From NCBI GenBank assembly GCA_025355565.1, contig JANXZK010000020.1:1-60356 (forward strand): 60,356 nucleotides of DNA. The letters run 5' to 3'. The stretch's first letter is position 1. The number at the start of each line of letters is the position of its first letter. The position numbers and the translations under genes were made by a program. The notes below the pieces were generated by a model. That model saw only the letters and a program-made list of their open reading frames with translations. It had not been told where the DNA came from and did no database searches. This DNA comes from a bacterium (lineage in GTDB: Bacteria; Patescibacteriota; Minisyncoccia; Phycocordibacterales; PALSA-1337). Of the stretch, positions 34,045 through 42,359 are shown piece after piece.

Positions 34045-35436
34045 TCATACCCCTTCCCTTGAGTCAAAATCTCCAAAATCCGCCTTATCAATTGAGAGAA
34101 ATGTAGTTTTTTTGCTATCAAAACATAGTTTGACTGTGCCAGTAGGACCATTGCGATGTTTCTCGATCATGATCTCCGCTTCTGCTTTCTTGCCGCCGGC
34201 ATCCTGATCCGTTTCGCGGTGGATAAACATTACAACATCAGCATCCTGTTCGATGGAACCAGAGTCGCGGAGATCTGATAGACGAGGTTTACCGCCGCGC
34301 TGTTCGACGGCGCGAGAGAGTTGTGACAGAGCGAGAACCGGGACTTCGAGCTCACGCGCGAGATTTTTGAGTGAACGAGAGATTTCCGTGACCTGTTGAA
34401 CGATGTTGTCATTGTTTTTATTGATATTCGTCGGCAACATTAGTTGTAGATAATCTACGACGATGAGACCAAGGCCTTTTTCATTTTTAAGTCTTCTGGC
34501 CACGGCGCGCATCTTTAGGATATTGTTTCCAGGTTGATCATCTATATATATCGGAGCATCGGATAGACGTGAGATGGCGTCTCCGATAGCTTTGAAATCG
34601 TCAGAAACGGATAAGTTGTGGCCAGTGCGAATCTTCCATGCGTCGACTTGAGATTCGGCTGAGAGCATACGGTCAACGAGTTGTTGGGAGCTCATTTCGA
34701 GGGAAAATATAGCGACCGGGACTTTGTGATTTACCGCCGCTTTCCTGGCGATGTCGAGTGCCAGGGAGGTTTTTCCCATAGAAGGGCGCGCCGCCAGGAT
34801 GATCAAGTCAGATTTCTGAAATCCAGAAAGTTTGCTGTCGAGATCGGCGAATCCCGTATGTACACCTCGGAGTTGGTCTTTGGTGTTGTGTAGATGTTCG
34901 AGACGTTCCCATGCTTCGTGAAGTGTGTCTTTGAGAGCGATGAATTTGTGTGAGCCGGTTTTGTTAGTGACGGCATAAAGCGCCTTGTCGGCTTTGTCCA
35001 AGATGTCATGCAGGTCAGCCTCTTCATCATAGCCAAGATTACTGATATTCTCCGCGGCACGTAGTAATTCACGCATGATGTGTTTTTTTCCTACCATCTC
35101 CGCGTAATGATCTACGTTTGTCGATGTCGGTACACAATTGATGAGTTCTGTGAGGAAGGTCATACCACCGATCTGTTCCAATTGATCCTTCTCCTTGAGT
35201 CTAGAAGAGACTGATAGGACGTCGATAGGGTTGCCCTTGGTGTGCAGTTCGAGCAGTGTAGCCCAAACCATTCGGTGAATATTTGAATAGAATGATTGCT
35301 CGCTGACTATATCAGTCACATCGTGCATAGCTTCACCACGGATCATGATGGATCCGAGTAATGCCTTTTCGGCTTCGAGACTATGTGGTGGCACTTTCAA
35401 GTCTCTAGTCTTGAAATAGGGTGATGCGGTATTCAT
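34045..35436 (-). CDS. dnaB: Replicative DNA helicase DnaB
   Basis: A 463-residue hexameric helicase. The N-terminal domain starts VPPHSLEAEKALLGSIMIRG. The RecA-like domain has LIILAARPSMGKTSLALDIA (Walker A), GLGLIVVDYLQLM (Walker B), VPVLALSQLSRAVEQR, and DSGSIEQDADVVMFIHRE. There is no intein. The ends of the TTTATC array and the perfect inverted repeat (35641-35859) lie upstream. dnaB and recR form a probable two-gene unit. Confidence 0.97.
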   Translation of the reverse strand: MNTASPYFKTRDLKVPPHSLEAEKALLGSIMIRGEAMHDVTDIVSEQSFYSNIHRMVWATLLELHTKGNPIDVLSVSSRLKEKDQLEQIGGMTFLTELINCVPTSTNVDHYAEMVGKKHIMRELLRAAENISNLGYDEEADLHDILDKADKALYAVTNKTGSHKFIALKDTLHEAWERLEHLHNTKDQLRGVHTGFADLDSKLSGFQKSDLIILAARPSMGKTSLALDIARKAAVNHKVPVAIFSLEMSSQQLVDRMLSAESQVDAWKIRTGHNLSVSDDFKAIGDAISRLSDAPIYIDDQPGNNILKMRAVARRLKNEKGLGLIVVDYLQLMLPTNINKNNDNIVQQVTEISRSLKNLARELEVPVLALSQLSRAVEQRGGKPRLSDLRDSGSIEQDADVVMFIHRETDQDAGGKKAEAEIMIEKHRNGPTGTVKLCFDSKKTTFLSIDKADFGDFDSREGV

Positions 35437-35640
35437 GGTGTGAATATGTCTCTAACGTATTTCCTATATGTCGATGAAATATCGAAGAAATGCTCCGACT
35501 CATGCGAAATCTGCTTCGAACTAATCTCTAAGTCAGTTCATTGTATCATTTATAAAAACTTTGCAAATGATCGCACAAGTAAAATTAAGGGGAAAAGCTG
35601 TGTACAATCTATTTTCATGCGACGAAAGTAGCTTTATCAG
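35437..35640. other. Intergenic region upstream of dnaB
   Basis: Between the dnaB start and the TTTATC array I see only AT-rich sequence with frequent stops. It presumably holds the dnaB promoter on the minus strand (a CATATT hexamer lies 6 nt before the dnaB ATG), but no strong consensus site is visible. Confidence 0.35.
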
Positions 35641-35727
35641 AATTTTATCCAAATTTTATCTTTTTTTTATCGAAATTTGATTCTTTTTTTATCGAAATTT
35701 TATCAAAAATTCATTAGAAATTTATCT
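35641..35727 (+). repeat. TTTATC-rich repeat array, copy 2
   Basis: Seven TTTATC or TTATC units separated by A/T tracts of about a helical turn. The core is the same as the inverted copy at 10527-10600 over about 60 bp. It lies between dnaB and a small coiled-coil gene. Units match five of nine bases of a DnaA box. Confidence 0.75.
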
Positions 35728-35773
35728 CCCGTCTGATAGAGTGGCGGTATTAGTAGAAGTTAATGTAGAGATT

Positions 35774-35859
35774 GTAACCAGTAGCCTGTAATCAGTAAAC
35801 AGAAGAATCTAAGTTGTAACTTTCTGATTTCTGTTTACTGATTACAGGCTACTGGTTAC
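35774..35859. repeat. Perfect 31-bp inverted repeat of the AGTAAAC family
   Basis: The left arm 35774-35804 begins GTAACCAGTAGCCTG and ends AATCAGTAAACAGAA. The right arm 35829-35859 is its exact reverse complement, with a 24-nt spacer. Arms carry the CAGTAAAC motif found at 11926, 13488 and 20091. It ends 15 nt before the next ATG. Confidence 0.9.
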
Positions 35860-35874
35860 CGATTTCTAAAAAAT

Positions 35875-36090
35875 ATGTCATTAGACCAAAAAGATCTTGA
35901 GTTGATCGAGAGTATCGTCTACAAGAATGCTGACGACATCGCCGTCTCTATCGCGCGCAGTTTCGAGCGTCTCGAGGAACGTATCGACTCCACAGAGTCG
36001 CGGTTATATTCACGGTTAGCGGCGATCGATGATCTCACGAGTGAGGTGAGGGAGTTAGTGAAGGGGATTGATGAAGTGGATCTGGATTGA
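35875..36090 (+). CDS. Small coiled-coil protein, unknown
   Basis: A 71-residue acidic helical protein (MSLDQKDLELIESIVYKNAD.., SFERLEERIDSTESRLYSRL). Heptad spacing of hydrophobic residues suggests a short coiled coil. No partner gene is adjacent, since cysS is convergent. I do not recognise a function. Confidence 0.6.
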   Translation: MSLDQKDLELIESIVYKNADDIAVSIARSFERLEERIDSTESRLYSRLAAIDDLTSEVRELVKGIDEVDLD

Positions 36091-36109
36091 AGAGTACGTT
36101 TGATCAGTA

Positions 36110-37513
36110 TCAACATATTGTAACCCTCACCCCTTTTTCCGTATCCTTGATCTCATATCCTCTTGCTTCGATTTCCGCACGCAATGCATCCGATTTCTTC
36201 CAGTCTTTCTCTTTGCGAGCTTCTTCGCGGGCATCGACGAGCGCGGCGATTTCGTCAGGCAATGCATCGATATCCGTAAAAGAATCGACCTTTGGTATCT
36301 CGGCAAGTCCCAGTCCAAATACGCGGTCAAATTCGAGCAATGTCGCCAATTTGTCAGCATCTGACTCCATTTGGTCTTTTATCAATTCCCATGTTAAGGC
36401 CGCGGCTTTTGGTGTGTCTAGGTCATCATTCACATAGCCTGTAAAACGCTCAATATAGGTCTTTATGGGAGTTCCATGGCCATCATGGCTCGAATATTCG
36501 CTGACCGTCGCCATCAGCCTTATAAGGGCATTTTGAGCCCCTCGGACGGCCTCAAAGCTGAAGTTTACAGGGGATCTATAGTTCGCTGTGAGGAGCCAGT
36601 ATCTAAAACCGATGGGTGAGATCGAGCCTTCCCTGAGTCCTGTGAGTGTAGTAAAACCGCCAGCTGATTTTGACATCTTCTTGTTATCGACATTGATGAA
36701 AGCTTTGTGCATCCAGTAGTTGGCTAGAGGTTTTCCGTGAGCCGCTTCTGACTGCGCGATCTCATTGTTATGATGTATCGGCGCGAGATCGATCCCTCCA
36801 GTATGTATGTCAAAAGGTTGACCGAGATATTTTTCTGACATTGCCGAACATTCTATGTGCCATCCGGGGAAGCCGCGACCCCATGGACTCTCCCAACCCA
36901 GATCGGTATCGAACTTCCACAAAGAAAAATCTTTGGAATTCTTTTTTTGCGGATTGATGCTGATTCTAGACACGTCTTCTCTCGAATCATTGGAAATATT
37001 GCCGAGCTTGCCATAAGAAGGGAACTTGGCTGTGTCGAAATACATGCCGTCATCAGTCTTGTATGCGAAGCCTTTTGCTTCAAGCGTCTGTATCAATTCT
37101 ATGTCATCTTGGATATGATCGCTGGCCTTGGGGAGCTTCTCTGGCATCTCGTTGTTCACTGCCTTTAGATCTGTGATAAAGATATCGGCATATTTCGCGC
37201 CGATCATGAGCATGGACTCGAGTGTGAGTGGCAATTTCTCACGTTTGAGCGCTTTGGTCATCTTGTCTTCACCATCATCCCCGTCACTAACCAGATGTCC
37301 GACGTCAGTTATATTCATGACTTGATGCACTTTGTAGCCATTGAATTCGAACACGCGACGTAGTGTGTCCGCAAAAATATACGCGCCCAGATTTCCGATG
37401 TGCGCATGATCATATACTGTCGGTCCGCAGTTGTACATCGAAACTTCGCTAGCCTTTATCGGCTTGAATATTTCTTTCGTCTTTGAAAGTGAATTGTAGA
37501 GTTGGATTTGCAT
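36110..37513 (-). CDS. cysS: Cysteinyl-tRNA synthetase
   Basis: Class I synthetase of 467 residues. MYNCGPTVYDHAHIGNLGAY holds the zinc Cys and the HIGH motif as HIGN. GWHIECSAMSEKYLG and DIHTGGIDLAPIHHNNEIAQ provide the other zinc ligands. NKKMSKSAGGFTTL is the KMSKS loop. The C-terminal anticodon region ends LRAEIEARGYEIKDTEKG. The gene follows corA by 15 nt on the same strand. Confidence 0.96.
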   Translation of the reverse strand: MQIQLYNSLSKTKEIFKPIKASEVSMYNCGPTVYDHAHIGNLGAYIFADTLRRVFEFNGYKVHQVMNITDVGHLVSDGDDGEDKMTKALKREKLPLTLESMLMIGAKYADIFITDLKAVNNEMPEKLPKASDHIQDDIELIQTLEAKGFAYKTDDGMYFDTAKFPSYGKLGNISNDSREDVSRISINPQKKNSKDFSLWKFDTDLGWESPWGRGFPGWHIECSAMSEKYLGQPFDIHTGGIDLAPIHHNNEIAQSEAAHGKPLANYWMHKAFINVDNKKMSKSAGGFTTLTGLREGSISPIGFRYWLLTANYRSPVNFSFEAVRGAQNALIRLMATVSEYSSHDGHGTPIKTYIERFTGYVNDDLDTPKAAALTWELIKDQMESDADKLATLLEFDRVFGLGLAEIPKVDSFTDIDALPDEIAALVDAREEARKEKDWKKSDALRAEIEARGYEIKDTEKGVRVTIC

Positions 37514-37528
37514 ATATTCAGTAATCCC

Positions 37529-38452
37529 CTACACCCACCCCTTCTTCTTGAAATACCACCAGAAACCGCCCGTGATGATGATCGCTCCTACCATGAGTAT
37601 CGTCCATCCAGCTGGACCAGTGACGATAGGGACATTTGGAGCTGGTATGGTAAAAATGGCGGCAATGATCGTGGCAGGGTAACAGATGAAGGTGATGATA
37701 GTCAGTAATTTGATGATGTCATTCTGCTTGGTATTCAGCAAGGAATCGTTAGTCTCACGGAGGTCTGTCAACAATTCGCGTGCATTGCCGACGAATTCAT
37801 GAATGACATTGAATTGGTCACGTATATCACGAATATAACTAGAGAAGTTACCGCCAAATATACTCTTGTCGACATTTTCTACCATTTTTTCCCAAATGTC
37901 GCGGTGCATGCGTGCAGTTTGTTTGAAATCGATGAGCTCGCGTGAGAGGCTAGACAATACCTCCACCATGTCTCGTTCGTCGCCCTTAAATATATGTTTT
38001 TCCGCGCCAGTGATCGAATCTTTGATGTTTTCGAGGTCTTCGATCATGCCCGCGTAGATCTTTTTGACCATATAATAGAATAGGAAGCCTGCGTGCTCGA
38101 TCTTTTCATCTCTATTCAATATGCTATTTGCTTCGAATATCTTACCGAAGTATTCGAGCTGCTCGATAGTCTCGGTGCGTGATGTTATAAGGAAATTCTT
38201 ACCGACTACGAAGTCGACTTCGCGTTCGACGATCTCGCTAGTATCCCCTTTACGTTCACGGACAGGGAGAGTGAGTACTGCTAGAAAATACTCGTCATAA
38301 AACTCGACTTTTGCCAGACTCGAAGACATCTTGAGCTCTTCACCGACGAGTGAGTGCAAACCGTACCTTTTTACTAATGAAGTCACTTCATCATCTGTAG
38401 GGCGTTCCAGGTCTATCCAGACGACACCACGATATGTATGTGTATAGGTCAT
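37529..38452 (-). CDS. CorA-like divalent cation transporter, GMN motif not conserved
   Basis: A 307-residue CorA-fold protein with a large cytoplasmic N-terminal domain, a long helix (about 140-240), and two C-terminal membrane segments (IKLLTIITFICYPATIIAAI and GWTILMVGAIIITGGFWWYF). In CorA the loop after the first segment has GMN; here the segment continues FTIPAPNVPI, so the selectivity motif is altered. Transport of Mg2+ is therefore uncertain. TGTTATACT precedes the ATG by 7 nt on the minus strand, another leaderless start. Confidence 0.85.
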   Translation of the reverse strand: MTYTHTYRGVVWIDLERPTDDEVTSLVKRYGLHSLVGEELKMSSSLAKVEFYDEYFLAVLTLPVRERKGDTSEIVEREVDFVVGKNFLITSRTETIEQLEYFGKIFEANSILNRDEKIEHAGFLFYYMVKKIYAGMIEDLENIKDSITGAEKHIFKGDERDMVEVLSSLSRELIDFKQTARMHRDIWEKMVENVDKSIFGGNFSSYIRDIRDQFNVIHEFVGNARELLTDLRETNDSLLNTKQNDIIKLLTIITFICYPATIIAAIFTIPAPNVPIVTGPAGWTILMVGAIIITGGFWWYFKKKGWV

Positions 38453-38525
38453 ATGTATAAGTATAACATTATTTTATTTAATTTCAGCTTGTACGGCATT
38501 TGATTTAATGTAATAATGTCCGCAC

Positions 38526-39734
38526 ATGGATACAGGTAACAAAAAACTGATATACATCATAGGTATACCAGCTATCATTCTAGCTCTCTTTGTCGGCGCA
38601 TACATCGGTAGTCACAGCAGGGCCAATGTGAACCGATCGGATCTCGTAGATCAGACAGTCATCACTTCGGAGAAATTCCAGATATTCTGGAAAGCTTGGC
38701 AGATCCTGGATAACAAATTCGTTACAGCAGCCAGTTCGACTCCAGATCAGAAAATATTTGGAGCAATCCAAGGACTCGCGTCTTCATATGGTGATCCATA
38801 CACAGTATTTTTCCCACCAGATCAGGCAAAAGCATTCGCAGATGATATCGCTGGCAATTTTCAGGGCGTCGGAATGGAGATCGGTATCAAGGAAAAACAG
38901 CTCCAAGTCGTCTCACCAGTGAAGGGTAGTCCAGCAGATCGAGCAGGCGTGAAGGCGGGTGATCTCATATTGAAGATAGGGGACAAGTCGACCAATGATA
39001 TGAGCGTCGACGTGGCGGTGAAGCTCATACGCGGACCGAAAGGCAGCCAGATAAAGATCACATTCTTCCCAGTTGGTGGTACGAAGACAGTAGAGAAGAC
39101 GATCACTCGTGACACGATCAATATTCCGACACTGGATACGGATACGAAACCAGGAGGGATCTTCGTCATCCGGTTGTACAGCTTCACGGCGCAGTCAGCT
39201 GACCTCTTCCGAAACGCTCTACGTGAATTCGTTGCCACCGGCGATCACAAGCTCATCTTAGATCTCCGAGGCAATCCTGGAGGCTATCTAGATGCCGCTT
39301 GGGATATGGCTTCATGGTTCCTGCCAGCAGGGAAGACAGTAGTCACCGAGGATTTTGGTGGCAACGATACGCCGAAGATCTACAGGAGTAAGGGCTACAA
39401 TATGTTTAATAACAATCTCGAGATGATGATCTTGGTAGACAACGGTTCAGCATCATCAGCGGAGATCTTGGCAGGTGCCCTCAAGGAAAATGGCATCGCC
39501 AAGCTCGTCGGTGTGAAGACTTTCGGTAAGGGTTCGGTACAGGAATTGATCTCGCTCACGTCTGATACGTCATTGAAGGTCACGATCGCTCGTTGGCTCA
39601 CACCTAGCGGCCACAACCTGTCACATGATGGACTTGAACCTGATTACAAGGTAGAGTTCACGGATAAGGACGTGGCATCAAAGACCGACGTGCAGATGAA
39701 TAAAGCAGTCGATCTCTTGAACGCATTGCCGTAG
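38526..39734 (+). CDS. Carboxy-terminal processing protease (S41, CtpA-like)
   Basis: A 402-residue protease acting outside the membrane. The signal-anchor is LIYIIGIPAIILALFVGAYI. The PDZ domain (about 110-195) contains NFQGVGMEIGIKEKQLQVVS and GSPADRAGVKAGDLILKIG. The S41 core has LDLRGNPGGYLDAA, NGSASSAEILAGALKENG (catalytic Ser) and VGVKTFGKGSVQELISL (catalytic Lys). It degrades or processes exported proteins. AATAAT (38512-38517, preceded by TG and one base) is a possible -10, 8 nt before ATG. Confidence 0.95.
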   Translation: MDTGNKKLIYIIGIPAIILALFVGAYIGSHSRANVNRSDLVDQTVITSEKFQIFWKAWQILDNKFVTAASSTPDQKIFGAIQGLASSYGDPYTVFFPPDQAKAFADDIAGNFQGVGMEIGIKEKQLQVVSPVKGSPADRAGVKAGDLILKIGDKSTNDMSVDVAVKLIRGPKGSQIKITFFPVGGTKTVEKTITRDTINIPTLDTDTKPGGIFVIRLYSFTAQSADLFRNALREFVATGDHKLILDLRGNPGGYLDAAWDMASWFLPAGKTVVTEDFGGNDTPKIYRSKGYNMFNNNLEMMILVDNGSASSAEILAGALKENGIAKLVGVKTFGKGSVQELISLTSDTSLKVTIARWLTPSGHNLSHDGLEPDYKVEFTDKDVASKTDVQMNKAVDLLNALP

Positions 39735-39781
39735 TGTCGTGGTATGTATGATGATTATTAGAACTTAAATAGTCTATAAAA

Positions 39782-40228
39782 ATGAAAGTGATACTTTTAA
39801 AGGATGTTGCCAAGCTAGGCCGAAGGTTCGATATCAAGGAAGTTTCCAGTGGTCATGCATTGAATCTACTCATTCCACAGGGAATGGTGTTGACTGCTAC
39901 CCCGGACGCGATAAAGCGCATTGATGTCCTGAAGAAACAGGTGGAAGGTGAGCGTGCTATTCATGAAGAGTTGCTAGTAAAGAATATAAAGGGTTTGGAA
40001 GGTATAACAGTACGTGTCGTAGGTAAGGCCAATGAAAAGGGGCACCTTTTTGCCGGATTACATCGAGAAGAATTGGTTAGAGAGATCGAGAAACAAACTC
40101 AGCTCCAGATAGATCCTTCGTTTATCAAACTCGAACATCCGATCAAAGAAGTCGGCGATCATGAGATCGTCGTTGAAGGGGGAGGGAAGAAAGCGAAGTT
40201 CACCGTGGCAGTGGAGAAAGCATTGTAG
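39782..40228 (+). CDS. rplI: 50S ribosomal protein L9
   Basis: A 148-residue two-domain ribosomal protein: MKVILLKDVAKLGRRFDIKE is the N-terminal domain, a connecting helix follows (about 40-75), then GITVRVVGKANEKGHLFAGL in the C-terminal domain. Length is normal. It ends before a large hairpin shared with the convergent rpmA. Confidence 0.96.
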   Translation: MKVILLKDVAKLGRRFDIKEVSSGHALNLLIPQGMVLTATPDAIKRIDVLKKQVEGERAIHEELLVKNIKGLEGITVRVVGKANEKGHLFAGLHREELVREIEKQTQLQIDPSFIKLEHPIKEVGDHEIVVEGGGKKAKFTVAVEKAL

Positions 40229-40243
40229 GGATATATGTAATTC

Positions 40244-40310
40244 ATCACATCTCTTTGGGTTCCGAGGACTTTTTTGTAAACAAATCCGCGGGAACGAAGA
40301 GAGGTGTGAT
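40244..40310. terminator. Bidirectional hairpin between rplI and rpmA
   Basis: ATCACATCTCTTTGGGTTCCG on the left is imperfectly complementary to the right arm, which begins CGGGAACGAAGAGAGG and ends TGTGAT. The stem is about 20 bp, with a loop containing a T6 run. It suits termination of both convergent genes. Confidence 0.65.
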
Positions 40311-40337
40311 GGTTACGATAATATCTGTGCGCCTTAC

Positions 40338-40610
40338 CTAAATAACACTCGCTGTTTTTTTCCTATCAATAGAATTGTTGAAACTAGTTTTTCTCTTTGT
40401 GCCAAATGACACTTTACCATCTTTCATAGCAAAGAGGGTATGATCTTTACCCATACCGACATTCCTGCCTGGTAGTACCGTCGTACCACGCTGACGAACG
40501 ATGATCTGACCCAAAGTGATGCTCTCCCCATGATTGACCTTCACACCCAAATATTGAGGATTTGAATCGCGCCCGTTCTTGGTTGTTCCTGCCGCTTTCT
40601 TATGTGCCAT
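40338..40610 (-). CDS. rpmA: 50S ribosomal protein L27
   Basis: A 90-residue ribosomal protein. [20 protein letters not shown] is diagnostic, followed by [20 protein letters not shown] and [11 protein letters not shown]. The N-terminus begins directly with AHKKA, so no pre-cleavage extension as in Firmicutes is present. It is separated from rplU (33026) by about 7 kb and is on the other strand, which is unusual. Confidence 0.97.
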   Translation of the reverse strand: MAHKKAAGTTKNGRDSNPQYLGVKVNHGESITLGQIIVRQRGTTVLPGRNVGMGKDHTLFAMKDGKVSFGTKRKTSFNNSIDRKKTASVI

Positions 40611-40810
40611 TTTAGTTGATTGTTAGTGATTAGTAACTAATGATCGGGTCCGTCGAGTAGTGACGATACTTATCTCGTAGTAGCGAAATACTAGCATAAA
40701 AGAGCCAATTTAAGCAAGTATTTTGTTAATGTTGTATTATACGGCTAAGAATATAGCTATTTTGCGCCAATACGATGGCTCTGTAGAGCCATGTAATAGG
40801 GTATGGGGTA

Positions 40811-40839
40811 TTGACTTATTTTGCTATAGGTGCTATACT
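40811..40839 (+). promoter_or_regulatory. Strong sigma70-type promoter
   Basis: TTGACT (40811-40816), 17-nt spacer, TGC then TATACT (40834-40839). This is one of the best consensus promoters in the window. It drives a transcript that meets a hairpin and T-tract about 10 nt after the start. Confidence 0.8.
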
Positions 40840-40853
40840 TGATTTACAAATAA

Positions 40854-40890
40854 AGACATAGTAGCCGCATGGTTATCTAGGTCTTTTTTG
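40854..40890 (+). terminator. Hairpin plus T-tract directly after the promoter (attenuator or short RNA)
   Basis: AGAC at 40854 pairs with GTCT at 40881, enclosing TAGCC-gcat-GGTTA, and is followed by TCTTTTTTG. Most transcripts would end after about 40 nt. Read-through would express the lysozyme-like gene starting at 40901. Confidence 0.6.
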
Positions 40891-40900
40891 TTTAAAACAT

Positions 40901-41374
40901 ATGATTGAACTTACAACTGGCGTAGTATTCTTGATGTCATCTCTATATGGTAATGGTCCGGGCGACAATTCTCAAAATCTCGTTCCATTGACTTTTGCCG
41001 TAGAGGCGACAACGACAGCCTCGAGCTCATCGACAACCAGCACGAAGATCATGGAAGCATATCTCATGAAGGAGTTCGCCGACACACCTATCTTGGTGGA
41101 TATCGCTCGTTGTGAGTCGACTTTCCATCAGTATGATAAGGATGGCAATCTCGTCCGAGGACGCGTCAACAATGCAGACGTTGGAGTGATGCAGATCAAC
41201 GAAAAGTATCACGATGACACTGCAAAGAAACTAGGCCTCGACTTGCATACCCTAGAAGGTAACGTCGCATATGCCAAACATCTCTATGCAGAGCAGGGCG
41301 CACGACCTTGGATCTCATCTTCGAAGTGCTGGTCTGGTTCAGGAGCGCAAGTCGCCTTGGATCAGAGCAAATAG
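40901..41374 (+). CDS. Secreted lysozyme-like (SLT-type) protein
   Basis: A 157-residue protein. The N-terminus is moderately hydrophobic (LTTGVVFLMSSLYG), followed by a Ser/Thr linker (TTTASSSSTTSTK). The domain from about residue 60 has ILVDIARCESTFHQYDKDGN with the candidate catalytic Glu, DVGVMQINEKYHDDTAKKLG, and NVAYAKHLYAEQGARPWISS. These match small transglycosylase/lysozyme folds. It would cut peptidoglycan. Control by the upstream attenuator-like hairpin is possible. Confidence 0.82.
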   Translation: MIELTTGVVFLMSSLYGNGPGDNSQNLVPLTFAVEATTTASSSSTTSTKIMEAYLMKEFADTPILVDIARCESTFHQYDKDGNLVRGRVNNADVGVMQINEKYHDDTAKKLGLDLHTLEGNVAYAKHLYAEQGARPWISSSKCWSGSGAQVALDQSK

Positions 41375-41416
41375 ATCGGTCTCATAAAATTACAAAAATG
41401 AGGTCATAATCGGCTA

Positions 41417-41456
41417 ACAAAAGTTCTCGCACAAAATGCGAGAACTTTTGTGTTGC
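41417..41456 (+). terminator. Strong terminator after the lysozyme-like gene
   Basis: ACAAAAGTTCTCGCA (41417-41431) pairs perfectly with TGCGAGAACTTTTGT (41437-41451), with a T-rich tail inside the stem end. A 15-bp perfect stem. Confidence 0.85.
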
Positions 41457-41479
41457 TTATAGAGAGATGTGTCATGATA

Positions 41480-41565
41480 TAACTCTTTTCGCCTGATCAT
41501 CGAACGACCGAGCACTCTTTGCTTTGCAAATTGCGAGGAAGTGAGGGGACAGGTGAAAAGAGTTA
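41480..41565. repeat. Inverted repeat enclosing the 26-nt GAGGAAGTGAGG motif
   Basis: TAACTCTTTTCGCCTG (41480-41495) and CAGGTGAAAAGAGTTA (41550-41565) are complementary at 15 of 16 positions. The enclosed part includes a 26-nt sequence (41528-41553, core TTGCGAGGAAGTGAGGGGAC) that recurs exactly at 53736-53761. This may be a structured RNA or a mobile palindromic repeat. Confidence 0.7.
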
Positions 41566-41607
41566 CAGAATCAATACTTGCAATTACGTGCTAACTATAG
41601 TATGCTC

Positions 41608-41755
41608 TAATTAGAGGTCCGAAACAAATCGTAAGTGGATGTCCGTTGTTTTGGAGCGTATTCAATGCAGAAGAGACGATCAAAGGTTGGGAATAGATTT
41701 CAGGCTGTAGGCCTCGCCATCGATCCCCCGAGTTAAATGCTCGGGGGATTTTTAT
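41608..41755 (+). ncRNA. Candidate structured small RNA with its own promoter and terminator
   Basis: TATAGT/TAGTAT (41596-41603) is a plausible -10. About 8 nt later a segment without ORF begins. GAGGTC (41614-41619) can pair with GGCCTC (41710-41715), closing a domain of about 100 nt. A classic terminator follows: GATCCCCCGAG (41722-41732) against CTCGGGGGAT (41740-41749) with TTTTTAT. A 6S-like or other ncRNA is possible; I cannot assign a family by eye. Boundaries are approximate. Confidence 0.55.
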
Positions 41756-41853
41756 ATTTTAATATTAATTATTTGAATTAAATTATCTCCCCTGCGCATA
41801 TAATAGTTAAATAGCTGAAGTCTATAGGTGTTTTACGTGACCGATGAGAAGAA

Positions 41854-41921
41854 TTGACTTTTGGTCTGAATCGTCTATACTCTGTATGTCATTAGAAAAC
41901 GCCGGCCTGTACGGCGTTTTC
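41854..41921 (+). promoter_or_regulatory. Promoter followed at once by an ATG and hairpin (mini-transcript, copy 1)
   Basis: TTGACT (41854-41859), 16-nt spacer, TATACT (41876-41881). ATG follows at 41886, then the hairpin GAAAACGCC (41895-41903)/GGCGTTTTC (41913-41921) with a nine-nt loop. The frame from the ATG reads MSLENAGLYGVFLYLFF and stops. The sequence from TCTGTATG to AACGCC (23 nt, 41881-41903) recurs exactly at 42895-42917. Confidence 0.65.
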
Positions 41922-41927
41922 CTTTAT

Positions 41928-42356
41928 CTATTTTTCTAGGCACACCTGATTGTGCATATTCCAAATGAGATCTGTGACGACGAATGAATTTTCAGCGTAT
42001 CCTATGAATGCCTTACAGCCCTCACGAATTGCCTGCGGCCCGAGAGTCTTGCCTGAATCACATGATCTCATGTACACAACTTTATCTTTGAGCAAATGAG
42101 AATTTTCACCAGCAACAATAAGCACTTCATCATTATGACCGGCTATACAAGCATCATTACCATGGCCGTTAAATACAATAATTTCGGGACTCTGTTTCTC
42201 TAAATAGCTCTCAACGACCTTCTTTGATGCTTTTTCCTTTTCTAGATCAAAAATTTTACCAATTCGCTTCTTGGCTTCTCTTACAATTTCTTCACTCCAA
42301 TGATAGAAATAATGAGTTACCGGTTCATAGCGTGGACGAGTAATGAGAAACGACAT
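41928..42356 (-). CDS. Caspase/CHAT-like cysteine peptidase, small
   Basis: A 142-residue protein. SPEIIVFNGHGNDACIAG carries a candidate catalytic His65, and VVYMRSCDSGKTLGPQAIRE the candidate Cys99, followed by GCKAFIGYAENSFV. This is the HG...SC.S..LG....G...IGY pattern of CHAT and gingipain-type peptidases (clan CD). It is only the catalytic core, without receptor or repeat domains. It is third in a tight operon after two small proteins (3-nt gap). A conflict, cell-death or defence effector is plausible; a structural role without activity cannot be excluded. Confidence 0.75.
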   Translation of the reverse strand: MSFLITRPRYEPVTHYFYHWSEEIVREAKKRIGKIFDLEKEKASKKVVESYLEKQSPEIIVFNGHGNDACIAGHNDEVLIVAGENSHLLKDKVVYMRSCDSGKTLGPQAIREGCKAFIGYAENSFVVTDLIWNMHNQVCLEK

Positions 42357-42359
42357 AAT

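Noticed and set aside
41528..41553. Part of RNase P RNA (similarity of GAGGAAGT.. to GAGGAAAGTCC)
   Set aside because: The match is short, the second conserved half is absent, and two copies exist 12 kb apart with different flanks.
41608..41755. Firm assignment as 6S RNA or 4.5S RNA
   Set aside because: Size and terminator fit, but I cannot see the conserved central bubble or the SRP tetraloop motif; left as an unassigned candidate.
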